A stretch of 64,000 nucleotides of DNA from Gemmata sp. (GTDB lineage Bacteria; Planctomycetota; Planctomycetia; Gemmatales; Gemmataceae): positions 1 through 64,000 of the forward strand of contig JANWYJ010000064.1 in assembly GCA_025055115.1 (NCBI GenBank). The letters are read 5' to 3'. The position numbers and the translations under genes were made by a program. Below are positions 26,170 through 35,662 of the stretch, one piece after another (position 1 is the stretch's first letter; every line of letters starts with the position of its first letter). Under the pieces are notes generated by a model, which was given only the letters and a program-made list of their open reading frames with translations, was not told where the DNA came from and made no database searches.

Positions 26170-29100
26170 ATGGGTCAACGTCGCGATACCCGCTCAGCGT
26201 CGGGGACATTCTGGAAACTCTGGCGTCTGCGCCAATGGCTGCCGGGGGCTTTGGCTGTGGCGGCCGGGCTGAGTGGCCCGGTCGACTTCGCCGCCGCCCA
26301 AACCAGCTCGGATACTCCACCGACCATGCCGACCCCGACCAAACCGGGGACCGTGGTACCGGTCAAACCCGCCAACCCCAGCACCCCCACGTCCCCCGCG
26401 ACCACCGAAAAGACCGTCGTCGTCCATTTCGACAAAGCCCCCTGGGACGACGTTCTGGAATGGTATGCCAAAGAAACCGGCCTGACGCTCATCACCACCG
26501 TCAAGCCCACCGGCAGCCTCACCCTCAAACCGGGCAAAGACAAGCAATACACCATGGGGCAAGTCACCGACTTGCTCAACGAAGCCCTGACGCAACAAAA
26601 GTTCATCCTCATCCGCCGGCACATGACCTTCTTCATCCATCCGGCGGATGAAAAGATCGACCCCACTCTGCTGCCACGCATCGAACTGGCGGAGTTGGCG
26701 TCGCGAGGCAAAACGGAAATCGTGCAAGTCATCATCCCCCTCGAAGGGATGGTCGTGGCCGATGTCCAGGAAGAGCTGAAGAAACTGCTGACACCCTTTG
26801 GTACGCTGGTGCCACTGGAAACGCCCAACTTCCTGCTCATTCAGGATACGGTGGGCAACATCAACCGCATTCGCGACACCCTCGAACGTGCCAAAGGCAT
26901 TGGTGGCCGCTCCGATACGCTCGACCATGTCTGCAAATGGCGGCGGGCGCAGGAAATCGCCAATATCCTCAAAGACGTTCTCACCGATAAAGACACCCAA
27001 GCCAACATTACCGGCACAAACATGATGATGACGCCGTCGTTTGGCGGCGATCCGCGCTTCGGCTTTGGGGGCTGGGGCGACCGCGGCGGCTTTGCGGGCT
27101 GGGGCGATCGGGGCAGCTGGGGCGATCGCGGCAGCTCCGATCGCGGCTCAAGCAACCGTCCGCCGACGCCCGCCACCAACTCCCGGATGAAAACGGTGCA
27201 AATCGCGGTCGATTCCCGCCGCAATGCGGTGATCGTGACCGCCCCGCAAGATAAGATTGTGGTGGCTCGGCAAATCATCGAAACGCAAGACAAACAAATC
27301 AATCCCACGGATAAACCGGTCGTTCCGCAAGAACCGGTGGCGCAAACCTACAACGTCCCGGCCGGCTCAGCCCTCGAAATGGCCAAGGCCATCACGCAGA
27401 AGTATCCGTGGATCAGTTGCGTCGGCCTGCCACAGCAGAACCAAATCCTCGTCTTCGCCGGCAAAGACGACCAGGACATCGTCCGCTCCATGCTCGGCTC
27501 GGATACCGGGGGCGTGACTTCCGAGACGGTCTTCATCCCGCTCAATCTCCTCGACCCCACCGAAACCGCGGCCACCATCGTGAAACTCATGCCCAGCTCC
27601 ACCGCGGGCGGACCGAGCGTCGAAGCCGTCAAAAGCGGTAATTACGGCCTCATGGTCAAAGGCACCTCGGCCCACATCGACGACATCAAGAAAATCCTTA
27701 AGGGTCTGGGCGAACCGGTCGATGCGGGTGGCAGTACCCCCTCCAACCTGCCCAATACGCGGATTCTGACACTGGGTGAGAATACCAATGCCCAACTGGT
27801 GGCCGAACTGTTGGGCCGAGCTATGGAAGGCATGGGCAAGCGCGTCATCATCAACGATCCGCTGGCCCCGCCGCGGCGGCAACCCAACCTACCCCCGGTG
27901 ACACCCCCACCCCAACCGCAACCACAGCCCAACCCGGCACCGAACTTTCCACAGCTTCAGCCGCCCAAACTGCCGGCCCCGGCCAAACCAAAATATCCCG
28001 ATGTCCAGCACCTGCGGCCCGCACTGCCCGGACGCGATCCAGTGCAACCGGTCCATGCCCAGATTGTCGATCCCGAGAAAACCGACGGCAAACCGATCAC
28101 CATCACCATTTCCGGAGGCAAACTGATCATCCAAAGCGATGACACCAAAGCCCTGGATATGCTGGCGCAGCTGTACCGCATCATCACCACCGACGGTACC
28201 AAGATCGACAAAAGTGTGATGCGGGTCATTCCGCTGAAGTACATCGCCGCGGAAGATGCCGCCCGGGAAATCACCGAAATCTTCAACGGGCCCCAGCAGC
28301 AACAAGGGGGCGGTCGTGGTGGCCCCGGGGGGGGACGAGTGCCCGGCGGTCTTTTTGGCGGCAATCCCCTGGGGGCCTTACTCGGAGGCATCACCGGCGG
28401 CAACGAAGGCGCCGCGACACCCCAACCCAAGCGCGTCCGGGTCGTGGCCGAAAAAAGCAGCAACTCGCTGATCATCGTCGAAGCCAGCCCCCTCGATGTC
28501 ATGCTCATTGAGAAACTGTTGGCGGGCGTCATCGATGGTGGCCAGAACGATTCCGCCGCGGTCATGAAAACCTTCGTCATTCCACTGAAAAATGCCGATG
28601 CCAGCGAAATGGCGTCGATTGTTCGCAATGTCTACAGTAGCGCGATGACCAGTAGCGGCGGCAACAATCAGATCGGCCAGTTGCCGTTCCTCTTCGGCGG
28701 TCTGACCGGCGGTGGCGGCGGTGGTCAGCCCTCCCGGCCGCCGGCCCTATCCCTGGCCGTTGATGACCGTAGCAATAGCCTCATCCTCTTCTGTGCCGAA
28801 ACCCTCTACAACGACATCCACACGCTCGTGACGCAACTCGACAACGCCACCGTCAGCACCACCGAAGTGGTCGAGTTGGTGAAACTCAAGGGTGTGGACC
28901 CGAACCTGATGCAGCAAGCGATCAATGCTCTGCAAGGCCGCGACACCCGGGGTATCGCCGGTGGCGGTTTTGGCCGTACCGGTGGCTTTGGGGGGCTGGG
29001 TGGTACGGGTGGATTTGGAGGATTTGGTGGTCCGGGTGGCTTGGGCGGGTTTGGTGGCACCGGTGGCTTGGGCGGCTTGGGCGGTGGTGGCTTCGGCGGC

Positions 29101-32100
29101 TTGGGCGGTGGTGGCTTCGGTGGCACCCGCGGCGGCTTCGGCATCACCACCGGTGGCTTGGGCGGCATGGGTGGGGCCCGCGGCGGAGGAACAACCGGAG
29201 GTCGAGGCGGTGGAGGAACGCGCGGCGGGGGCCGAGTCAGTCTCGGCCCGACGGAGGGCCCCTTAAATTTTGACTACCGGGGCAAGGATGCCCCTTCGGT
29301 GGCCCGCGAATTCCAACTCTACGATCCCGAAACCGATGAACCGGACCTCGGCTACAATCGCCCGGCCCACGCTCGGCCCCGCAACGAGGTCCTCCAGATC
29401 GGCGGCTTCCAAGCGCAACCGCCTGGGACACCCATTCCGGGCGAACCCGTCTGGCCCAATATGAAGCCGCCCACGGCACCACGCGGTTATACAGCCCGCG
29501 AAGGCTCGGGGGTCACCACCTTCACCAGCCCCGCGCCCCGCGGCGTCATTTCGGCGATTCCCGTGCAGGGGTTGGATGTTCTCGTCGTTCGCACGCAAGA
29601 TGCGAAAGACCTCGAAATCGTCCTTCAACTCATTGACCTTTTGGCCGAAGCCTCGAAGGGCACCCAACCGCGGGTCGAAGTCGTCCACCTCAACCACGGC
29701 GACTGCAACTATGTGGCCGATACGCTCAACTCGATCTTCGCTCGCTTACCCCTCGATCAGCAAGGCAACTATCTGCCGACTGGCAGCCGTCCGGCGGTGG
29801 GTGGTATTGGGGGTTTGGGGGGGGGCGCGGCCGCCGCGGGCTTGAACCCCACCCAGAATGTGTATGCTTTGGCGTTACCGCGCTTCAACGCCATTCTCAT
29901 CGCCGCTCCCGAGGCGATCTTCAACGATGTTATCCGCGAAATGCGGCGGATTCTCGATCAGCCGAATTCCGCTCCGTTCAAAGCGTTCTATCTGAAAAAA
30001 GCGTCGGCCCAGATTGTGGCATCCCAGCTGCAAAACTTCTGGAACACCCGCTATCCGGGCGATTCTCTGGCGCAGAACCAGTTCCGCGTTACGTTTGATG
30101 TCGCCAACAACATCGTCTTTGTGCAAGGTAGCCCCAGCGATTTGGCCGATGTCGAAGAGTTGATCAAGTATATGGATTCGCCGGGGAATAAGGCCGTCAA
30201 CGAAGTGCGCATCTTCTATCTGCGCAACGCGATTGCGGATGAACTGGGGCAGATTCTCAGTAATGCGATTTCGTCCAACGTCGTCAACCCGATTGCCCAA
30301 TCGCAGCTGACCGGTCCGGTGGCCCAGCAGGCGGGCGGGGCTGCGTTCTTCACGCAAGGAACGGGTGTGCAACTGGGTGGTGCGGGTGGTCAGTTGGGTG
30401 GGGGGCAGCTCGGGCAGCTCGGTGGTCAGTTGGGCGGGCAGCTCGGTGGCCAATTGGGGGGTGGGCAGCTCGGCGGGCAGCTCGGGCAGCAAGCGGGCTT
30501 AGGGCAAATCGCCGTTCGCCAGATCAACGCCATCATCCCGACCATTGGCACCGGCACCGGGGGGGGCTTGGTGACGAAAACCAAAGCCATCAGTTTCTTA
30601 TCCCCCAAAGACGGTAAAACCTACGAAACCGGCTATTTGGAAGATGTGAACATTGTTCCCAGTGCGCGGGTCAATGCCCTCATCGTCTCTGCGCCCAAGG
30701 AAACGATGACACTCATTCAAATGCTCATCGAGAGCCTCGATACGGTGGCCGCAGCGCGATCGTATGTCAACGTCTTCCGCCTGCCGCGGGGGATGGATGC
30801 GACTCTCACCGGCAACCTGATTGCTCAGTTGTTCACGGGGCAAGGCCGGCAGCAAACGGGCCTGGCCCAGCAACCGGGTGGTTTGCAGGCGCAACAGCAA
30901 TTCATCACCCGGCCTCTGATCACCCTCACCGGCAACCCCGCCGACGGTGCGTCGCTGATCGACTTGCGCATCTCGGTGGATGACCGCACCAATAGCCTCA
31001 TTGTCGCCGGTTCGCTCAACGATCTGGAAGCGATCCGGGCCATCATTGAGCGGCTCGAGGCTGGGGCGGCCGATGCCCAAAGCGGGCGTCTCAGCGCGGT
31101 GGTCAAACTCCGCAACGCGGCGGCCGCGGATGTGCAAAACGCCATCAACACCTTCTTCCAGAACCAGTTGACGGCCTACCAGAACGCGGGCTTCAACACC
31201 GCCTACCAGCAACTGTTGCGGCAAGTGGTGGTGGTGGCCGAACCCATCAGCAACACCGTATTGATCCAGGCCACACCGCAATATTTCGATGAGATTCGCC
31301 AGATCATCGAGCGGCTCGACAGCCAACCGCCTCAGGTGCTGATTCAGGTCACGATTGCCGAAGTCCAACTGAACAACGCCCGCGAACTGGGGGTGGAAGC
31401 GGGTCTGCAGTCCCCGGTGTTCTTCAACCGGGCACCGACGGGTACCGGTTTGGGCTTCAACTTCAACACGCCGGCCACCAGCCTCACTCTGCCTCCCAAC
31501 GTTGTCAGCGAAAGCGTGGTGGGCTTCCAAGGTTTGGGGAATTTGGGAGTCGGTCGTACCTCGGCCACGCAGGGCTTCAACGGCTTCGTCTTTTCGGCCT
31601 CGAGCAACACCTTCAGCCTGTTGTTGCGGGCTTTGGAATCGCAAGGCCGGGTCGATGTCTTGAGCCGTCCGCAAATTCAAGTGGCCGATGGGCAGATCGG
31701 CTTCATGAACGTCGGTCAGAACTTCCCGATAGCGACCGGCTCAACGATCGCTGCCGGTGGTTTGGCCCAACAGGGTGTCGATTATGTCCCGGTCGGTGTG
31801 ACTCTCCAGGTGGTTCCGCGAGTGAACCCGGATGGCAAAGTGCTGTTGCGGGTGGCACCGCGGGTCTCCAGCGTGCAGCCAGGCCAGATCAACCTGGGTG
31901 GCGGAGTGTTGGCCCCAGTGTTCAATGAACAGGTGGTGGAAACCACGGTCCTTGCTTCCGATGGTGAAACGATCATTCTGGGCGGCTTGATCACCCGACA
32001 AGAAGCCCGGCAAGAGAACGGTATCCCCTACTTCAAGGACATTCCTTATGTCGGGGCCTTGTTCCGCTTCCGCACGCACACCATCCAACGGCGGGAATTG

Positions 32101-33156
32101 CTCATCATCCTGACGCCACACATCATCCGCAGTGAGTACGACCAAGCCCGGCTGTTGGCCGAAGAAGCCGGTCCGACGTCTCACTGCTGGCCGGAAGTCC
32201 TCAACGCCCACAAACATGGTGGGGAAATCATCCTGCCGGCAACGCAAGGGGCGCGCCCCGTGCGCGTCGATCCGCAGAGTGTGCCGCCAACGACCTTCGG
32301 CGATCCCATCCCGCTCAATGGGGCCGCGCCGTTACCTGCGCCGGGGTCCATGCCACCAGCCACTTCAACGGGGCCGATCTCCGCAGCGCCGCCCGTGGCC
32401 GCACCGCCAGTAGCCACGGCATTGCCCGTCGCACAGCCTCTGGCTCAACCTGGGGTGCAACCGGCTAATCCACCCGCAACGGTCGGCGCGCCGGGGGTGC
32501 AACCGCCAGCGGTGCCCGGCGCAGGCATGCCCGGAGCGATGATGCCCAGCCCGACCCCGCCGACTGCTCCCGGCTCGCTTTCCCACAGCCCGATTCCCAT
32601 GAATAGTGGGCATCCCACGTTCACACCGCCCTCATTCGCGCCATCCACGCCGGTCGCGGCCACGCCCAGCGGGCAGGTTCAACCCATAGCGGCAGGACCG
32701 ACACCCGCCGGGCACTCCGTTCCGCCCGCTGCCGTTCCGGCGGTGAACACCACGTCGCCGATGGTGCAACCCGCTGCCGTACCCGGGGCCTTGCCGCCGG
32801 CCATGACCGCCCCCGTTGTTCCCTCCGCGGCTACAATGCCGCCCAGTGGGGGCGCGCCGGCTCCGGTGCCCACACCCACGCCCCCGTCAACGCCATTGTC
32901 GGGCCTGCCGACGTCGGGTATGCCAACGCCGGGTATGCCAACGCTGGGCCTGCCGACGTCGGGTATGCCAACGCCGGGTATGCCGACCACCGGGGGCGCA
33001 GCCGGTAGTCCCCATACCTTACGGCACGGCTATGTCATGACACGGGCAACAGCGTCTACCCCAACACCACCCGGCAACGGGCAGGAAGCCCGACCGGCAG
33101 ACCACAAACCATTCCTCAAAGCCAAGGAGGGCGATTCATGGACGTTCGGCCGCTGA
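26170..33156 (+). CDS. gspD: Giant modular type II secretin (GspD family)
   Basis: 2328 aa against about 650 for ordinary GspD. A long signal peptide (WLPGALAVAAGLSGPVDFAAAQ) is followed by many repeats of secretin N-type modules. Each has a pattern like RNAVIVTAPQDKI, NSLIIVEASPLDVMLIEKLL, NSLILFCAETLYNDI, NALIVSAPKETMTLIQML, or NSLIVAGSLNDLEAIRAIIE. Low-complexity linkers separate them: a Gly-rich block at about 933-1023 and a Gln/Gly/Leu block at about 1401-1441. The outer-membrane pore domain lies at about 1721-1990 (PPQVLIQVTIAEVQLNN, NVGQNFPI, LKVVPRV-like LQVVPRVNPDG, RRELLIILTPHII). A 300-residue Pro/Ala tail ends with tandem GLPTSGMPTPGMPT units. The start is MGQRR after AGGGGGATGTC. 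It ends inside the start of the lipoprotein gene. Confidence 0.9.
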   Translation: MGQRRDTRSASGTFWKLWRLRQWLPGALAVAAGLSGPVDFAAAQTSSDTPPTMPTPTKPGTVVPVKPANPSTPTSPATTEKTVVVHFDKAPWDDVLEWYAKETGLTLITTVKPTGSLTLKPGKDKQYTMGQVTDLLNEALTQQKFILIRRHMTFFIHPADEKIDPTLLPRIELAELASRGKTEIVQVIIPLEGMVVADVQEELKKLLTPFGTLVPLETPNFLLIQDTVGNINRIRDTLERAKGIGGRSDTLDHVCKWRRAQEIANILKDVLTDKDTQANITGTNMMMTPSFGGDPRFGFGGWGDRGGFAGWGDRGSWGDRGSSDRGSSNRPPTPATNSRMKTVQIAVDSRRNAVIVTAPQDKIVVARQIIETQDKQINPTDKPVVPQEPVAQTYNVPAGSALEMAKAITQKYPWISCVGLPQQNQILVFAGKDDQDIVRSMLGSDTGGVTSETVFIPLNLLDPTETAATIVKLMPSSTAGGPSVEAVKSGNYGLMVKGTSAHIDDIKKILKGLGEPVDAGGSTPSNLPNTRILTLGENTNAQLVAELLGRAMEGMGKRVIINDPLAPPRRQPNLPPVTPPPQPQPQPNPAPNFPQLQPPKLPAPAKPKYPDVQHLRPALPGRDPVQPVHAQIVDPEKTDGKPITITISGGKLIIQSDDTKALDMLAQLYRIITTDGTKIDKSVMRVIPLKYIAAEDAAREITEIFNGPQQQQGGGRGGPGGGRVPGGLFGGNPLGALLGGITGGNEGAATPQPKRVRVVAEKSSNSLIIVEASPLDVMLIEKLLAGVIDGGQNDSAAVMKTFVIPLKNADASEMASIVRNVYSSAMTSSGGNNQIGQLPFLFGGLTGGGGGGQPSRPPALSLAVDDRSNSLILFCAETLYNDIHTLVTQLDNATVSTTEVVELVKLKGVDPNLMQQAINALQGRDTRGIAGGGFGRTGGFGGLGGTGGFGGFGGPGGLGGFGGTGGLGGLGGGGFGGLGGGGFGGTRGGFGITTGGLGGMGGARGGGTTGGRGGGGTRGGGRVSLGPTEGPLNFDYRGKDAPSVAREFQLYDPETDEPDLGYNRPAHARPRNEVLQIGGFQAQPPGTPIPGEPVWPNMKPPTAPRGYTAREGSGVTTFTSPAPRGVISAIPVQGLDVLVVRTQDAKDLEIVLQLIDLLAEASKGTQPRVEVVHLNHGDCNYVADTLNSIFARLPLDQQGNYLPTGSRPAVGGIGGLGGGAAAAGLNPTQNVYALALPRFNAILIAAPEAIFNDVIREMRRILDQPNSAPFKAFYLKKASAQIVASQLQNFWNTRYPGDSLAQNQFRVTFDVANNIVFVQGSPSDLADVEELIKYMDSPGNKAVNEVRIFYLRNAIADELGQILSNAISSNVVNPIAQSQLTGPVAQQAGGAAFFTQGTGVQLGGAGGQLGGGQLGQLGGQLGGQLGGQLGGGQLGGQLGQQAGLGQIAVRQINAIIPTIGTGTGGGLVTKTKAISFLSPKDGKTYETGYLEDVNIVPSARVNALIVSAPKETMTLIQMLIESLDTVAAARSYVNVFRLPRGMDATLTGNLIAQLFTGQGRQQTGLAQQPGGLQAQQQFITRPLITLTGNPADGASLIDLRISVDDRTNSLIVAGSLNDLEAIRAIIERLEAGAADAQSGRLSAVVKLRNAAAADVQNAINTFFQNQLTAYQNAGFNTAYQQLLRQVVVVAEPISNTVLIQATPQYFDEIRQIIERLDSQPPQVLIQVTIAEVQLNNARELGVEAGLQSPVFFNRAPTGTGLGFNFNTPATSLTLPPNVVSESVVGFQGLGNLGVGRTSATQGFNGFVFSASSNTFSLLLRALESQGRVDVLSRPQIQVADGQIGFMNVGQNFPIATGSTIAAGGLAQQGVDYVPVGVTLQVVPRVNPDGKVLLRVAPRVSSVQPGQINLGGGVLAPVFNEQVVETTVLASDGETIILGGLITRQEARQENGIPYFKDIPYVGALFRFRTHTIQRRELLIILTPHIIRSEYDQARLLAEEAGPTSHCWPEVLNAHKHGGEIILPATQGARPVRVDPQSVPPTTFGDPIPLNGAAPLPAPGSMPPATSTGPISAAPPVAAPPVATALPVAQPLAQPGVQPANPPATVGAPGVQPPAVPGAGMPGAMMPSPTPPTAPGSLSHSPIPMNSGHPTFTPPSFAPSTPVAATPSGQVQPIAAGPTPAGHSVPPAAVPAVNTTSPMVQPAAVPGALPPAMTAPVVPSAATMPPSGGAPAPVPTPTPPSTPLSGLPTSGMPTPGMPTLGLPTSGMPTPGMPTTGGAAGSPHTLRHGYVMTRATASTPTPPGNGQEARPADHKPFLKAKEGDSWTFGR
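28960..29245 (+). repeat. Gly-rich coding repeat in the secretin
   Basis: About 95 codons of in-frame GGFGG, GGLGG and GGTGG units with short tandem duplications (for example GGCTTGGGCGG repeated). It separates two N-module groups in the secretin and is probably a flexible linker. The third-position use matches neighbouring coding sequence, so it is not a frame artefact. Confidence 0.85.
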
Positions 33157-34283
33157 GTGCTTGGCTCGCTGCCGGGGTGTTGATCCTTGGCAGCGGCTGT
33201 ACGACACTCTCAACCACTGCCCAGCAAAAGCCTGACATCACACAGCCGGGAGTCTTGCCACCGCCGCAAGAATTGGCCCAACAGAATGCCGCCGCGGCCA
33301 GCGGCGTGGTGCCCGCGGGGGGGAGCACCGCCGCCACCCCAGTACCCGCGGTAGCCTCGGGTTTGCCCAAGATGCCGAACCTGGCGAACATCGCCACACA
33401 ATTGGGCTTCAAGACACAACCCAGCGAACTGGCTCTCGGCTGGCGGAACCGTGTCGCCTATTTGCCCGATCCAGCACGCCAAGGTGTGATGAGTCCGGGC
33501 CTGGTGGGGCAGATGTTTCTCTTCGGCTACAACGGTTCCAAGCTCGAATTTGTCGAAGCGGATGGCATTCTGACGGTCGATGTTATCGACAAAACGCCCC
33601 GGCCGCCGGGGGCTACCCCCCTCCGGCCTGAACGGTGGCAATTCAACACCGAGATGCTCAAACGCCTGCAAACGGTGGATGAAACCTTCGGCCGCAGCTA
33701 TGTCTTGTTCTTGCCCTGGCCCGCGTATCGGCCCGACGTGACCCGGGTAGAAATCAGCGCCCGTTTCGACCCCAGCAGTGGCCATACACTCTACTCGCCG
33801 CCATCGATTCTGACCTTGGAAAATACGCCCCACAACACACCGGTGTGGGGTGACATGCAGAAGTCGAGCCGGCCATTGAACATGGCGAACAAACCACCCC
33901 TGATTCAGCCCATCAGCAGTCACCCCCTGCCCAATACCTTCCAACCCACAGGAACTCCGGGGGCTGCACCAGGAACTCCGGGGGCTGCACCAGGATCACC
34001 GGGGATGCACATTATTTCACCACCGGCAGGGGCGATGCCATCGGCATCTCCTCCTTGGCCCGGAGCCTTGTCGAGTCCGCCGGTGGTGTCGCCGGCCCCA
34101 GTGTCCACGTCCCCCGCGGCTCCGGCCACGGGGACAGCGCCGGCGGCACTCCCACCCCCCCCGTTATCTTCATCGACGGCCACGCCGATGTCGATGTCGG
34201 TAGTTCCACCCATGCCCAGCGCTTCGCTGGCTCCTGCGCCACCCCCGGGACTACCGCCGATTGCCATCAGTGTGAACCGCTGA
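33138..34283 (+). CDS. Lipoprotein coupled to the giant secretin
   Basis: 381 aa. The N-terminus ends LAAGVLILGSGC, a lipobox with Cys near residue 21, so a lipid-anchored envelope protein is expected. A folded core (about 90-240; WRNRVAYLPDPARQG, LVGQMFLFGYN, PRPPGATPLRPERW, VLFLPWPAYRPD) precedes a Pro/Ala/Ser tail with an in-frame tandem GTPGAAPGTPGAAPGSPG. The start lies 19 bp inside the secretin gene, with AAGGAGG upstream, implying coupled synthesis. Secretins often need a pilotin lipoprotein for outer-membrane targeting. That is a reasonable guess here, but I see no similarity to known pilotins, which are far smaller. Confidence 0.78.
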   Translation: MDVRPLSAWLAAGVLILGSGCTTLSTTAQQKPDITQPGVLPPPQELAQQNAAAASGVVPAGGSTAATPVPAVASGLPKMPNLANIATQLGFKTQPSELALGWRNRVAYLPDPARQGVMSPGLVGQMFLFGYNGSKLEFVEADGILTVDVIDKTPRPPGATPLRPERWQFNTEMLKRLQTVDETFGRSYVLFLPWPAYRPDVTRVEISARFDPSSGHTLYSPPSILTLENTPHNTPVWGDMQKSSRPLNMANKPPLIQPISSHPLPNTFQPTGTPGAAPGTPGAAPGSPGMHIISPPAGAMPSASPPWPGALSSPPVVSPAPVSTSPAAPATGTAPAALPPPPLSSSTATPMSMSVVPPMPSASLAPAPPPGLPPIAISVNR

Positions 34284-34314
34284 CAGGTTGCCATCAGTGT
34301 GAACCGCTGACAGG
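34261..34314. repeat. Perfect 27-bp tandem duplication spanning a stop codon
   Basis: Units 34261-34287 and 34288-34314 are identical. Unit 1 contains the final codons and TGA (34281-34283) of the lipoprotein gene. Unit 2 is non-coding. The region to 34389 has no further gene. Confidence 0.95.
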
Positions 34315-34389
34315 CCAGTTTCCGACGCGACGGCCGCTCAACGATCGAGCGGCCGTGAGCATTTCCGATGTAAGTTGGGGTGCGGGGCG

Positions 34390-35622
34390 CTACTGCCAGC
34401 CGCGGCGGCGGAAGATGTATCCCGCTGCGATCAACCACAAACTGGCCAACCCCATCGCGGCCATCAAGTGCAACCAGTGGGTGTGATCGACCGTTTGACT
34501 CATGGCCGCATGGAGAATGCGCGGGCCGTGATATTCCACCGCCAGATTCGACAAGAGCGGGATATTGTTGGTGGCACAGATCAACAGCACCATCGATACC
34601 GACAGCAAGTAACACATCCCCCCCAGAAACGCTGCCCGCTGGGTCTTCGCCAGAGCGGCAATCGTCATTCCAATGCCCAAGAATCCGCCGCCGACCGCCA
34701 GCAAGGCCAACCAGAAAAACAGGCTCGACAAGATATCGGGCTTGTAGATGCCGGCCAATGTCGCGGCCAGGCCCAGGCCGAGGGTGGGATAGAAGAGGAA
34801 CTTGGCGAACAATAACTCGGTGGGCGACGCGGGGCTGAGAGCCTGGGCGAGCAAAACGCCCCGTTCGCGTTCTTCACAACTGAGGGTAGGCAACAAGTAG
34901 ACGCAGGCGAAATACAAGGCAAAAACGACCATCCCGGTGGCGATGGCGGCCCGGACGTCGAGGACTTTTCCGCCCAAGCCTTTGCGGTCCAAGGCCAAAT
35001 CGGGTATGAGGGGCGGCCCTGGGCTTTCACCGCGGGCCGCTTCGACTTGCTCTTGGAAGCGCTGGTGGGTTTCGCGAATCAGCCAGTTTTGATGGTCATC
35101 GAACGTCGGCAAGGGGGGGAGGACGGCCGCCGGCAGTTTTTGGCAGGCCCAGGCGGTATAGGCGCGGCGCATTTCCTTCCAGAGCCACTGTTCATAGGGC
35201 GCTAGCGCCGTGGGGGCACCATCCGGGTGCCAAATGGACACATGCACCATCGCGCGGCCGGTGGGGGAATCGGCGGCCTGCACTTGGCGAATCTGAATAG
35301 CCCCGGTACCGGTGGGGTAGACGATCACGCCGTCGATGGTGTCGGCGTGGGCTAATTCGCGGAACACCATCTGCGATTTCAACTCGGGCGGAACGTGCGT
35401 GCGCAGGTGCTGGATCAGCGGGGTCAGACGATCGTACTCGAGATAGCAATGGTGAACACCGCCGACGATGGTGGTTCCCGTGGCGGTGGCCTCGGGGGGA
35501 GCAAAGACCGACAACAACACCGCCGCCGCGACAAGCAGAATCGCCAAGGCGATGCCGCCGCGGTTGGCCAGATGCCGGGCCGCTTCTTTGTGGAGAAGTG
35601 CTTGGAGAATGTACCAACGCAT
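34390..35622 (-). CDS. ABC-2 type transporter permease
   Basis: 410 aa. One N-terminal membrane helix (IALAILLVAAAVLLSVF) is followed by a roughly 170-residue soluble domain. The C-terminal half carries five to six helices with the ABC-2 motif LPTLSCEERERGVLLAQALSP just before AKFLFYPTLGLGL. Such permeases pair with a single ATPase to export a lipid, polysaccharide or peptide; the substrate is unknown. It is transcribed after the ATPase gene 40 bp upstream, forming a two-gene exporter. The C-terminal end faces the lipoprotein gene. Confidence 0.87.
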   Translation of the reverse strand: MRWYILQALLHKEAARHLANRGGIALAILLVAAAVLLSVFAPPEATATGTTIVGGVHHCYLEYDRLTPLIQHLRTHVPPELKSQMVFRELAHADTIDGVIVYPTGTGAIQIRQVQAADSPTGRAMVHVSIWHPDGAPTALAPYEQWLWKEMRRAYTAWACQKLPAAVLPPLPTFDDHQNWLIRETHQRFQEQVEAARGESPGPPLIPDLALDRKGLGGKVLDVRAAIATGMVVFALYFACVYLLPTLSCEERERGVLLAQALSPASPTELLFAKFLFYPTLGLGLAATLAGIYKPDILSSLFFWLALLAVGGGFLGIGMTIAALAKTQRAAFLGGMCYLLSVSMVLLICATNNIPLLSNLAVEYHGPRILHAAMSQTVDHTHWLHLMAAMGLASLWLIAAGYIFRRRGWQ

Positions 35623-35662
35623 AGTGTGCGCTCGTGGCTACCCCCAGGATGTGCGACCCCTG

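Noticed and set aside
30598-31680. 360-aa ORF antisense to the secretin
   Set aside because: Shadow of the secretin module region; no recognisable motif or start signal.
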